Shown here piece after piece: positions 27,708 to 35,907 of a stretch of 64,000 bases of DNA. Made by a program: the position numbers and the translations under genes. The notes beneath the pieces were generated by a model. The model did not search any database, had not been told where the DNA came from, and worked only from the letters and a program-made list of their open reading frames with translations. The number at the start of each line of letters is the position of its first letter. Within the stretch, counting starts at the first letter, position 1. The DNA comes from Bacillus cereus ATCC 14579 (GTDB lineage: Bacteria > Bacillota > Bacilli > Bacillales > Bacillaceae_G), in the NCBI RefSeq assembly GCF_000007825.1, contig NC_004722.1, forward strand, positions 1,218,501-1,282,500, in the 5' to 3' direction.

Positions 27708-28129
27708 ATGGAAAATGAGATGAAAGAAGAGGGGGTACATATCACCAGCGTTAACGAAGTACACATTGAATAGTGTATAAGCACATCTTCTCCCACACTC
27801 TGAGAGAAATATAGAAAAGATGAAAAAGGCTTATTGTACCTGCTTTTAATTAAGATTAAATGAATCGTTTACTGGAAAAATAAAGGGATTATAATAAGTG
27901 TGGAATGTGAAAAATTGACAAAAATGATTCGGAATTGATAAAATATACTATATATTTAGAATTAAAAATAAGGAAATATCTCTCGGTATTATTTCAATAA
28001 AATATATTTTATTGAGGATAACATGTATTGATTTAAAAAAACTTTTATAACATATTATTTTTATATTAATATATCGCTTTTAATTGGATGGATTATTTGT
28101 TGTGATTATCTTAGGAAGAGGGGATATTG
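27708..28129. other. intergenic region with promoter and long AT-rich leader
   Basis: A promoter-like TTGACA (27915-27920) and TAAAAT (27939-27944) with an 18-base spacer lies about 185 bases before the next gene. This leaves a long, nearly all-AT leader. No other gene is seen. Confidence 0.5.
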
Positions 28130-28975
28130 ATGGCAATTTTATCAGCAATTTATATTGATGGTGAAGAAAAAAGAGAATATAACAAGTCAGAAATTGATAC
28201 AAACCTTTATAATAATCACTTAAAAGGAAAGCTTTACTGTCCTACTCCAAATTGTCAAGCTAGGCTTATTTTCAACTCAGGTTTACGGAGTTATCTGAAA
28301 ACATGGAATAACGATAATCATATTGAAGGGTGCATACATGGGTTTGATAGAGTAAAAGGAAGAATAGGAGTGGATACCAGTCATTTTATAAATGTGGAAT
28401 TGTCTTCTGAGAGAAAAAAACGAGCTTTGAAAGAAGCATTTGCCATGTATACTATGACTGAAGAAGAACGAGAGAAGCGTCAAAATAAAAAAACTAAAAA
28501 GAAAAGTACCCCTACAACTGTGACTAAACAAACTAAGCCAGCAAGTAAGATTGTAATGGATGGTGGAGTTGATGAAGCTACTACGCTGCAAGTAGGGGTA
28601 AGAGGACCAAATCTTTCTAAAAGAACAGTGGATATGTTGAAGGAGAAGGATACTGGTCAAACAAGGTTGTTAATAGGAATTATTAAGGATGTTATTTTAG
28701 ATACTCAAGGAACGGCTACGATAATTGTAGTTGAAAATAACATGCAAGTATGTGTAAGGTTTGAAGAAGCTTTTAGGGAAGGAAGCCCTAATTATTTAGG
28801 ATTGTTTCATCACATAAAGAAATATATTTCCGCTACCAAGAATGTGATTTTCACAGGAATTGGTGAGATTAGAAAGCGAGAAGAAAGTGATTCTTTTGAC
28901 TTTGCTGTTTTTAACGGACAGGATTTTGAAATAGATAAAATGGATTTAAGGGTTCTTGCAAATCCATATAGATAA
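28130..28975 (+). CDS. hypothetical protein with N-terminal zinc-type motif
   Basis: 281 residues, ATG 28130 after GAGGGG. An N-terminal segment (about 34-70) has CPTPNCQARL and HIEGCIHG, resembling the zinc-binding N-terminus of CoiA-like proteins. A basic, threonine-rich linker (about 112-145) follows. The C-terminal 120 residues alternate strands and helices and could be an OB-like fold. No catalytic motif is evident. It lies 214 bases upstream of the SIR2 gene, and the pair may act together, but that is inference from position only. Confidence 0.55.
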   Translation: MAILSAIYIDGEEKREYNKSEIDTNLYNNHLKGKLYCPTPNCQARLIFNSGLRSYLKTWNNDNHIEGCIHGFDRVKGRIGVDTSHFINVELSSERKKRALKEAFAMYTMTEEEREKRQNKKTKKKSTPTTVTKQTKPASKIVMDGGVDEATTLQVGVRGPNLSKRTVDMLKEKDTGQTRLLIGIIKDVILDTQGTATIIVVENNMQVCVRFEEAFREGSPNYLGLFHHIKKYISATKNVIFTGIGEIRKREESDSFDFAVFNGQDFEIDKMDLRVLANPYR

Positions 28976-29189
28976 CTGCTAATAAAACATAAGTTTGTTG
29001 AGTAAAAACAACTTCTGAAAATAATGGAGTTGTTTTTTTGTTGGAAGTAATAATTTTGATGGTTCAAAGTATTTGAAACGACAGATATAATAAGCTAGGA
29101 AATAAAACTAAACTCTTATTTTCAATGCCTATTTTTATTATATTAATGTTATAATTTGCGAAAGTATGTAATATTAGGGGTGAAATTTC

Positions 29190-30884
29190 TTGTTAAGGAT
29201 AGAGAATGAAATTTTTAATAGCATGAAGATGAAAATTGAACAACTTGCAATATCACCTGTTTTTTTTGTAAGTTCAAGAATTTCTAGACGATATTTTAAT
29301 GCTCCAGACTGGGAAAGTTTATTGCGCGAGGTTCGGGATACATGGGATAGAAGCTTTGACTATTATTTACAAAGTTTTAAAGCGGGGGATAAATACGAGT
29401 TAGAAAAGCTAGCAGAGAAATTATGTGATATGTATTATGAGAAATTGGCGGATGAACAATTAGAACCTAATAAAGATAAGATTTATTATTTTAAGAAGAG
29501 AATTACTGACATAATAAATGAATATTTTTATAGTCATATGGATTCCTTTGATGATAATCATGAGATTGAGGCTTTTAAAAAAACTAGTCCATCAGCAGTA
29601 ATTACAACTAATTATGACTTATTTTTAGAGAGCATGTTTCCAGATTATGATGTTTATATTGGACAACAATCATTACTTTCTACTAACTTGGGAGCAGTTG
29701 GTGAAATATATAAGATACATGGCTGTGTCTCAGATATTAATAGCATAGTAATATCTGAAACAGATTATAAAAATTTTGAACAGAGAGAATTATATTTAAA
29801 TGCTAAGTTACTTACTTTATTTTTAGAATATCCAATTATATTTTTAGGTTATAGTTTAAGTGATAGAAATGTTTTAAGCACTTTAACTTCTATTATTAAA
29901 ATGTTACCTCAGGAGAAAGTAAATGAACTTTCTAATAGAATTTGGTTTGTAAGAAGAAATGAACATGAGGAAGATTATGTGAAAACGGAAAGGATTAACC
30001 TTGGTGAAGGTTTGTTTATTGATGTAGAAACTTTTTATTTAAATGATTTTTCAAATTTATATAATATACTATCTACAAATAAAATTCAAAAGTTGCCCAT
30101 GAAGTTTTTGAAGTATCTAAAGGCTAATGTATATAAAGTAACCTCAAGCCAGGTATATAATCCTAAATTATTGAATGTGAATTTAACTGATATCCATAAA
30201 ATTAATGATTTTGAAAATATCAACAACATCATAGGTCTAAGTTTTAGTACAGATAACAAAAATACAAAGGATATACTTACAAAAAGAGATATAATAGAGG
30301 CAATTTTACAACAAGAAGAATGTGAATATAGCGAATCTGCTATAAAATTTTTACTGCACAATTATAACACACGGTTGCCGATACATTTTTTTACTCAAGG
30401 AATTGAAAAGGATAATTTAGAAGAGCTAATTGATTCTGCCGAAGTTTCAGAGTTGGCTCGAGAAACAGTAAGAAGTAGATTATATAATAAACAAGATTAT
30501 AAAATAAATATAGGTAAAAATAACAACTATAGTTTTAACAGGCAAGACATATTCGATATTGAATTACAAAAAGAATGTTTGCATGAGTTTATTGATAGAT
30601 ATTGTATGGATAGAGAAATATTACTATCTTCTTATAATACTGTTATGAAATACTTTTTATTAGAATTAATAAGAAATAGATTAGATGAGTTAATTCAAAG
30701 TGAAGAAATTTTGATTACATATAGGACATTTATTTTACAATGCTTAACTCATTTAGAAGAAGAAGATATACAAAGTAATATTACAGGGATAATAAGATTG
30801 TTAAAGAGACTTGATAATCAAACTTATGAAGCAGATTATAGGAAAGTTATTTGTTATGTCGACCAAATTTTATATTTTGGATAA
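29190..30884 (+). CDS. SIR2-family protein (candidate NAD-targeting defence protein)
   Basis: 564 residues. The N-terminal 250 residues have SIR2-like landmarks: ITTNYD (N141), KIHGCVSD (H177), VISETDYKNF and IFLGYSLSDRN. The catalytic N and H are present. The glycine-rich nucleotide motif usually seen as G-x-G-x-S before RRY...PDW is replaced by VSSRISRRYF (27-36). A helical C-terminal half of about 300 residues has no recognised domain. SIR2 proteins in defence islands deplete NAD after phage infection; this role is inferred. TTG start with AGGGGTG upstream. Confidence 0.72.
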   Translation: MLRIENEIFNSMKMKIEQLAISPVFFVSSRISRRYFNAPDWESLLREVRDTWDRSFDYYLQSFKAGDKYELEKLAEKLCDMYYEKLADEQLEPNKDKIYYFKKRITDIINEYFYSHMDSFDDNHEIEAFKKTSPSAVITTNYDLFLESMFPDYDVYIGQQSLLSTNLGAVGEIYKIHGCVSDINSIVISETDYKNFEQRELYLNAKLLTLFLEYPIIFLGYSLSDRNVLSTLTSIIKMLPQEKVNELSNRIWFVRRNEHEEDYVKTERINLGEGLFIDVETFYLNDFSNLYNILSTNKIQKLPMKFLKYLKANVYKVTSSQVYNPKLLNVNLTDIHKINDFENINNIIGLSFSTDNKNTKDILTKRDIIEAILQQEECEYSESAIKFLLHNYNTRLPIHFFTQGIEKDNLEELIDSAEVSELARETVRSRLYNKQDYKINIGKNNNYSFNRQDIFDIELQKECLHEFIDRYCMDREILLSSYNTVMKYFLLELIRNRLDELIQSEEILITYRTFILQCLTHLEEEDIQSNITGIIRLLKRLDNQTYEADYRKVICYVDQILYFG

Positions 30885-31236
30885 TAAATAATGAGAGCTA
30901 TAGATTAGAGCGAAGAAAAAATATTTAGTTATCCTATAAAAGCTACCAGTTTTGAGAATGAAAGATTGGTAGGAATATCAAGATAAAACATCTTTTTATT
31001 AATATTTTTGAGTATTTTCTATACTCTTGTAAGGAAACGCTTATATATATGAGTGTTTCCTTTTTCTATTGTAATATCTTTATTATAGAAAATTTTAAGA
31101 TGGCAATTTAAATATATCTGAAAGGGTTATTTTCTGTTGGTAAAATCGTATCAATTGTTCATAAAACTAAAGAATATTAGTTATAATAAAATTACCATAT
31201 ACAGTACAGTTAAGGACTCCAAGGAGGCTCTTAACG
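30885..31236. other. intergenic region before the integrase
   Basis: About 350 AT-rich bases. It contains a terminator-like hairpin at 31032-31063 (AGGAAAC / GTTTCCT, then T5) and the integrase ribosome site AAGGAGG. Confidence 0.6.
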
Positions 31237-32349
31237 ATGAAGGGAAGCGTCAAAAAAGATAAGAAAACAGGAAAGTATTTTTATATTGTAGATATTGATA
31301 TCGACCCTCTAACAGGAAAGAGAAAGCAAAAGAAGAAAAGGGGGTTCACTAGTAAGAAAGAAGCAGAAAATGCCTTAACAAATCTGCTCTCAGAAGTTCA
31401 TACTGGAACATATGTAGAACCTAGCAAACTCTCTTATGGTGAATATCTTGAGAGTTGGTTTAATACGAAGAGGCACAGTGTTGGTATCCAAACAGCAAAA
31501 GTGCTGAAAGGGTATTTAAACAGTCGTATCATTCCTTCTTTAGGTAATATCAAACTAGCTAAGTTAACATCATTGCATATGCAAAACTACGTCAATTCAC
31601 TACGAGATGAAGGTTTAAAGCGAGGGACAATTGAGAAGATAATCAAAGTCATTCGGAACTCTCTTGAACATGCAATAGATTTGGAGTTAATTACTAAAAA
31701 TGTTGCAGCAAAAACGAAGTTACCTAAAGCTGATAAGGAAGAATTAACGGTGTGGAACGAGCAGGAAGTGCAGTTGTTCTTGAAAGCCGCACAGGACGGC
31801 AGGTACTCTATTGTCTTTCATATGGCTCTTGTAACTGGAATGCGGCAAGGTGAATTGCTAGGCTTGCGATGGAAAGATGTTGATTTAGAAAAGGGACATT
31901 TGATTATCAGCCAAACGTTAAGTCATGACGGGAAGACGTTCTTGGTTGGAGGAAAGACGAAATCAAGTTTAAGAAAGATACTATTACCTGCATCCACAAT
32001 AGCAAAGTTAAAGAAACATAGAGCAGTCATATTAAAAGAGAAGCTGAGTCAAGGTGAGGAGTATCAAGACAATGACTTAGTGATGTGTACTCCTTCTGGA
32101 ACACCAATTAATCCTGCTAATGTTAGAAGAAGTTTAAACGCTTTGATTCAGAAAGCAGCTGTTCCTAAGATTCGCTTTCATGATTTACGCCATACACATG
32201 CAACTCTGTTATTGGCTAAAGGTGTGAATGTGAAGGTAATTTCCGAGCGTTTAGGACATAGTAACATCAAAATCACATTAGACACTTATTCGCATGTACT
32301 GCCAACGATGCAAGAAGATGCGGTTAACAAAATGGAAGAGATTTTGTAG
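31237..32349 (+). CDS. int: tyrosine-recombinase integrase of the island
   Basis: 370 residues. The N-terminal arm-binding domain (about 1-60, GSVKKDKKTGKYFY) is followed by a SAM-like core-binding domain (65-150) and a catalytic domain. Catalytic residues are visible: R in TGMRQGELLGL, HxxR in FHDLRHTHA, H in ERLGHSNIKIT and Y in LDTYSHV. It resembles integrases of Gram-positive phages and ICEs and lies about 120 bases from the right tRNA repeat, so it should drive integration and, with an excisionase not found here, excision. ATG after AAGGAGG. Confidence 0.93.
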   Translation: MKGSVKKDKKTGKYFYIVDIDIDPLTGKRKQKKKRGFTSKKEAENALTNLLSEVHTGTYVEPSKLSYGEYLESWFNTKRHSVGIQTAKVLKGYLNSRIIPSLGNIKLAKLTSLHMQNYVNSLRDEGLKRGTIEKIIKVIRNSLEHAIDLELITKNVAAKTKLPKADKEELTVWNEQEVQLFLKAAQDGRYSIVFHMALVTGMRQGELLGLRWKDVDLEKGHLIISQTLSHDGKTFLVGGKTKSSLRKILLPASTIAKLKKHRAVILKEKLSQGEEYQDNDLVMCTPSGTPINPANVRRSLNALIQKAAVPKIRFHDLRHTHATLLLAKGVNVKVISERLGHSNIKITLDTYSHVLPTMQEDAVNKMEEIL

Positions 32350-32354
32350 GGAAT

Positions 32355-32373
32355 GTGACCAATTCTGTGACCA
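32355..32373. promoter_or_regulatory. paired GTGACCA motifs, right arm
   Basis: GTGACCA at 32355-32361 and 32367-32373, just after the integrase stop and about 100 bases from the right att repeat. Same orientation and similar spacing as the left pair. Confidence 0.45.
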
Positions 32374-32404
32374 CTGGCTCTATAGAATGTAAAAGTAAAC
32401 AAAT

Positions 32405-32439
32405 AAAAACCGCATCAAACGTTGATTTGACACGGTTTC
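32405..32439 (-). terminator. terminator downstream of tRNA-Val
   Basis: On the minus strand AAACCGTGTCAAA pairs with TTTGATGCGGTTT and is followed by T residues. Confidence 0.8.
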
Positions 32440-32447
32440 TTTTCATA

Positions 32448-32520
32448 TGACCCCGACTGGTCTCGAACCAGCGACCTCCACCCTGTCAAGGTGGCGCTCT
32501 CCCTGCTGAGCTACGGGATC
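32448..32520 (-). tRNA. tRNA-Val (anticodon GAC)
   Basis: All arms pair: acceptor GATCCCG with CGGGGTC, D-stem GCTC/GAGC, anticodon stem CCACC/GGTGG with loop TTGACAG (anticodon GAC, valine), T-stem GCTGG/CCAGT. CCA is not encoded (3' A then TAT). Its 3' end was supplied by the island; this is the functional copy. Confidence 0.93.
32472..32518. repeat. attR: 47-bp direct repeat
   Basis: Identical to 17818-17864. Beyond it on the 3' side of the tRNA the T-arm sequences differ between the two copies. Confidence 0.88.
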
Positions 32521-32691
32521 CCAACTATAAATGTTACCATCAGCAATGTGTTTTCATTTCATTCGTGTAATCGGAGGATTTGTATAATCTGTTGAATATT
32601 GTAACATTTGATGTATTCCTATAATAGCAACAAACTTTAGTAGTGTAAAGATGTAATTTTCTGAATATTATCATTCCAATTTTTATATAAA

Positions 32692-32716
32692 AAAATAAGC
32701 TCCGAAGAGCTTATTT
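32692..32716. terminator. terminator-like hairpin
   Basis: AAATAAGCTC-CGAA-GAGCTTATTT with A and T runs; lies downstream of the secreted-protein gene on the minus strand. Confidence 0.75.
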
Positions 32717-32790
32717 TAATAATAATATTACCGCAATTATTAATGATATTATCAAAAATACAATCATAAATAATGGAGCTTGTTCATGAA

Positions 32791-33255
32791 TTATCTTCCT
32801 GTAAGTGTCATTGAAGCTGTATAAATTGTATCTACAGAACCGTCAACATTTTTAATTTCAACTTTGTAACGATATTCCCCGTTTTCTGAAAGTTGTCCAC
32901 CCCAACCAGTGGTATTGTAAAATTCTTCGTTTGTTCCAGCTGGTAATTCGGAGCCAAAATTGAAGTCAGTTTCATAGTAACCCCAGCCACTTGTCCATTT
33001 CTTTTCAATAGTTACACGATAGCGCACATCTTCAGCTCTATCATTTGTGATTTTTGCAATCATATTTTGGCCGTAGCTGTACTCTGTAGCGTGTAATTGA
33101 ATTGTGAAACCATTCAACGTTTCGCTAGGACCACAAATATAACGACAGAACTCGCTTGCTCCGTCAGCATGTGTCTTCGGTGTATCAATGTTCATAGCTG
33201 TTAAACCGCCTAAAGCTAAAGCTCCTGTTAATAATACTTTACCAAATGCCTTCAC
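32791..33255 (-). CDS. secreted hypothetical protein
   Basis: 154 residues. A signal peptide of about 30 residues ends near THA-DG. The mature part has two cysteines close together (CRYIC) and a beta-sandwich look (IQLHATEYSYGQNMIAKITNDR, WGGQLSENGEYRYKVEI), resembling the Ig-like inhibitor domains (BsuPI type) of bacillar secreted proteins. No catalytic motif. ATG after AGGGGGAA. It lies between the intact tRNA and a tRNA relic, so it may belong to an older insertion. Confidence 0.65.
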   Translation of the reverse strand: MKAFGKVLLTGALALGGLTAMNIDTPKTHADGASEFCRYICGPSETLNGFTIQLHATEYSYGQNMIAKITNDRAEDVRYRVTIEKKWTSGWGYYETDFNFGSELPAGTNEEFYNTTGWGGQLSENGEYRYKVEIKNVDGSVDTIYTASMTLTGR

Positions 33256-33588
33256 TTGAAATTCCCCCTAAGTATATTCTCAATTCGTTCGATAGATATC
33301 ACATTAAGTAGTTTTATAACATTAATCTAATCGAACACTTTTTTCCTCGAGTGTATTCGCTATGAATCTTTCATCTTGTAGTAATCTAACCTCTACATAA
33401 AATTTCATAGTTTTGATTTCATATATGTATCATGATTTACATAGAACAAATCTGTTAATACGTTTTGGTTATTTGCTTATCCCACTACTCTTTATTACCT
33501 TTTATTGGTAAAACGTTGGTTTTATTATATACCATTATTATCTATTTACAAGAGAAAACAATACTGTATGCAAAAATGCATAATAAAA
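33256..33588. other. upstream region of the secreted-protein gene
   Basis: About 330 AT-rich bases, presumably holding the minus-strand promoter. No gene is supported; a short plus-strand frame has no ribosome site. Confidence 0.45.
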
Positions 33589-33629
33589 AACACTACTTGT
33601 ATTCTGAATTACAGAATACAAGTAGTGTT
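33589..33629. repeat. perfect 18-bp-stem palindrome
   Basis: AACACTACTTGTATTCTG and its exact complement around AATTA, preceded by an A-run and followed by a second weaker palindrome in TTCAATTAATATTTAATTGG. It could be a terminator, but no gene ends next to it. Confidence 0.7.
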
Positions 33630-33724
33630 GGGTTTCAATTAATATTTAATTGGAACCTAATGCTAATTTTTTATGTTTAACAGTATACATATATCACTGT
33701 TTTTTTAGTCATAATTGATAAAAT

Positions 33725-33762
33725 TTGTTCAGGGGACGCTCTTCCTGTTGAGCTATGGGATC
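33725..33762 (-). pseudogene. tRNA 5'-half relic
   Basis: The minus strand starts GATCCCATAGCTCAACAGGA and continues AGAGCG. It matches the first 26 bases of the intact tRNA-Val at 23 positions, then diverges in the anticodon arm with no T-arm. It is probably the trace of an earlier integration or tRNA duplication. Confidence 0.6.
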
Positions 33763-33862
33763 TTTAAAAGGGAAAGTATAAGCGATTATGAGAGTAATGT
33801 ATGAAGGGATAATGATGAGAAACGAATTTAGTAGAAAGTAGTCTTTGGATGTAGAGGTTATA

Positions 33863-34084
33863 TTATTTCCGATACCAATCCAAAGGACCTTCATCACTCA
33901 AATCAACAAGAAAAGGGAACAAGAAGTGTAAAGGTAAGCTTATAAGTTCTGGCATAGCGTTCACTGTTTTCTTTGATAGATATTGCCTCCCAAAACAATA
34001 CGGACAATCTTTTTCAAATGTCACGAGTATTGACCATACATCTTTTACTTTCCACTTCGTTTTACAATACGTACAACGCGCCAT
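33863..34084 (-). CDS. TIGR04104-type CXXC-20-CXXC protein
   Basis: 73 residues. CTYC (4-7) and CPYC (27-30) are 19 residues apart, forming the small zinc ribbon of the TIGR04104 family common in B. cereus-group genomes. The C-terminal half is partly hydrophobic (about 44-60). ATG after GAGGAGGAAC. Function unknown. Confidence 0.8.
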   Translation of the reverse strand: MARCTYCKTKWKVKDVWSILVTFEKDCPYCFGRQYLSKKTVNAMPELISLPLHFLFPFLVDLSDEGPLDWYRK

Positions 34085-34168
34085 TGAGTTCCTCCTCAGT
34101 TTAAGGTGTTTTCTAATATATTCTACTTTATTGTACGAAAGTCATTTGAATTTGATGTGGTAAAATGC

Positions 34169-34218
34169 AAAACAAGCCTAACCTCGTTCTACATTCAGGG
34201 AGGGGTTAAGCTTGTTTT
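34169..34218. terminator. terminator of the methyltransferase gene
   Basis: AAAACAAGCCTAACC pairs with GGGGTTAAGCTTGTTTT with small bulges; T-rich on the minus strand. Confidence 0.75.
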
Positions 34219-34251
34219 AATTCCGTTCAATGTCTCTTTGTATCAGGCTGT

Positions 34252-35007
34252 TTATACATTGCCTAGATAGCTTCGTGTTAAATTCGGGAGAATAATTTTT
34301 CCATCTTTACTGTATTTTTCGAATAGCTCTGATAGGAGAAAAATAAAGTTTTTATACTGTTCGTCATTTTCTTTCGGAGCATAAGATGCTGATAAATTCC
34401 TTCCCAAAAACCCTTCATAATCAAAAAGTAAATCATTTTGATATTCTTTAAAATCATACTTTCCATCTTTAAAAAAGTTGTTAAATACTTCTGGAGTTTC
34501 ATCTATTCCACCGCTAAAGCCTTTAAAGTTTGGACAGGTTTTCTGGCAAATTTCTGCATTCTCTTTAATAAGTGGACTAGTTAAATCTCTACTATTCCAA
34601 ACAAGTGCAACATTTGCTTTTTGTTTTAAAATTCGTTGGCATTCGATTTTGAAAGCCTCTTTATCAAACCAATGAAATGCTTGGGCAACAGTTACTAAAT
34701 CTACACTATTTTCTTTTAAAGTGGTATTTTCAGCAGTTGCTTTTATGGATTGAAAACGAGAATATAGTTTTAATGATTGCTCAGCCATCTTTCTCATATC
34801 ATCATTTGGCTCAACTCCAATAACATGTAAACCACTTTCAAGCAGCTGGTGGCTAAATATCCCCGTACCTGAACCAATATCAGCCACAATCCGATTCCCT
34901 TTCAGTTGGTTAGCTGAAAGCAAGTAATCAATATATTCATTAGGATAACTAGGGCGATATTTTGCATATATATCGGCCCTGTCAGTAAAATTTTCTGTTG
35001 TTTTCAC
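34252..35007 (-). CDS. class I SAM-dependent methyltransferase
   Basis: 251 residues from GTG 35007, chosen because GAAGG lies 8 bases upstream and the family N-terminus TENFTDRADIYAKYRPSYP follows directly; the upstream ATG at 35070 lacks a site. Motif I is VADIGSGTGIFSHQLL, motif II VIGVEPND, and VDLVTVAQAFHWFD is the motif IV region. This UbiE/COQ5-like or YcgJ-like family methylates small molecules; the substrate is unknown. Monocistronic. Confidence 0.82.
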   Translation of the reverse strand: MKTTENFTDRADIYAKYRPSYPNEYIDYLLSANQLKGNRIVADIGSGTGIFSHQLLESGLHVIGVEPNDDMRKMAEQSLKLYSRFQSIKATAENTTLKENSVDLVTVAQAFHWFDKEAFKIECQRILKQKANVALVWNSRDLTSPLIKENAEICQKTCPNFKGFSGGIDETPEVFNNFFKDGKYDFKEYQNDLLFDYEGFLGRNLSASYAPKENDEQYKNFIFLLSELFEKYSKDGKIILPNLTRSYLGNV

Positions 35008-35340
35008 AGTACTACCTTCTTTCTTACGATATGATGTACAGAAATAGAAATTAAATATGAATTCAGGCATCAGTCTTTAAGTCTACAACTTAAGAATCCA
35101 GCTAAATAGAGGGCCTCAGTTTCTTTATTCAAATATCCTTTATCCGTTTAGTATACTATTTTAGATAATATCTTCCAAAAGACTAGAATGGCTTACTCAA
35201 TTATGTTTTAAAGTGTATACTTTTATGGATTTATTTAATAATTTATGAGCGATTGTATGTCGTATTACGTTTACGTAGGTAAGAGATTTTTATTTTTGCT
35301 ATTTAAATTGGCCAATATATCCTTTTTACAATTTACTGAA
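35008..35340. other. intergenic region without recognised gene
   Basis: About 330 AT-rich bases between the methyltransferase start and the palindrome/repeat at 35341. It should contain the methyltransferase promoter. Nothing else is seen. Confidence 0.4.
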
Positions 35341-35367
35341 AATCATGTATAACAGAGATACATGATT
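35341..35367. repeat. perfect 10-bp inverted repeat
   Basis: AATCATGTAT-AACAGAG-ATACATGATT directly before the dispersed repeat, followed by ATTTTAT. Possibly part of that repeat or a weak terminator. Confidence 0.5.
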
Positions 35368-35370
35368 ATT

Positions 35371-35497
35371 TTATCTCGCTATTTGCGGGCAGTAAGATCC
35401 CTTACCTCGAAATTCAGCAAAAGTAAAGAAGTTAGGTTCGGGTCGGAATGCCCGTAAAAGTCCGATTCGTGAGGGTTGATGAAAGTTTCACTTTATA
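35371..35497 (+). repeat. dispersed structured repeat, copy 1
   Basis: Shares an ordered set of blocks with 63153-63311: GGGCAGTAAGA, ACCTC, AAATTCA, AAAGAAGTTAGGT, CCCGTAAAAGTCCGATTCG, GTGAGGG and AAAGTTTCACTTTATA. Outer blocks GGGCA and TGCCC and inner ACCT/AGGT can pair. I regard it as one of the B. cereus-group (bcr-type) repeats. It lies 32 bases before a gene, so it is in or near its leader. Confidence 0.75.
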
Positions 35498-35528
35498 AAT
35501 ATTCAGAAGTAGAGGGAGAAAAGTTGTA

Positions 35529-35756
35529 ATGGTAAGAAAAACGTTCAAGATGCGCGTGTCTAAAAATAGAACGATTTCGATTAATGGATCGATTCTTGAT
35601 GTGGATGTTACACATGATGAATTTTTACAAGAGTTTGTTGAGTGGGTTGATTCTAAAGGTTGGTCGTTTATGGGAATAACAGATGAGATTACGCCCGAGG
35701 AAGCTAGTCAAAAGTTAATAGATTCGTTGATTGATGAGAAGGATAAGAAAGAGTAA
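35529..35756 (+). CDS. small conserved hypothetical protein
   Basis: 75 residues, ATG after AGAGGGAGAAAAG. The N-terminus is basic (RKTFKMRVSKNR), the rest acidic with helical character (EEFVEW, ITPEEASQKLIDSLIDEK). Possibly a ribbon-helix or a small regulatory protein. No recognised domain; cytoplasmic. Confidence 0.6.
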   Translation: MVRKTFKMRVSKNRTISINGSILDVDVTHDEFLQEFVEWVDSKGWSFMGITDEITPEEASQKLIDSLIDEKDKKE

Positions 35757-35907
35757 TTCCTTCTTATTTTTATTGTATATTTATGTTCTTTATCGTAAAA
35801 GTATGATATAGTAAAAAATAGTGAAATTTCTTCCAATATAATACAAATTACATATGATTGGTAGATTTATTATTTTGTTAAGGAGTAAATGGAAAAGGGA
35901 GAGTCAT

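Larger units (their letters stand above)
17818..32518. mobile_element. tRNA-Val-integrated genomic island (about 14.7 kb)
   Basis: The island is bounded by 47-bp identical tRNA repeats and has a tyrosine integrase gene next to the right end. Paired GTGACCA motifs lie just inside both ends. Base composition is more AT-rich than the flanks. Cargo: PARIS-like pair, helicase-like protein, lipoprotein, membrane protein, NucS-like nuclease, zinc-motif protein and SIR2 protein. No capsid, packaging or conjugation gene is visible, so it is either a satellite-like integrative element or a degraded one. Confidence 0.85.

Noticed and set aside
33709..33897. 62-residue minus-strand ORF
   Set aside because: It overlaps the tRNA relic, has no ribosome site and ends in sequence derived from it.
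35371..35497. Riboswitch upstream of the 75-residue protein gene
   Set aside because: The same structured sequence recurs at 63153, where an unrelated gene follows, so a dispersed repeat is the better reading.
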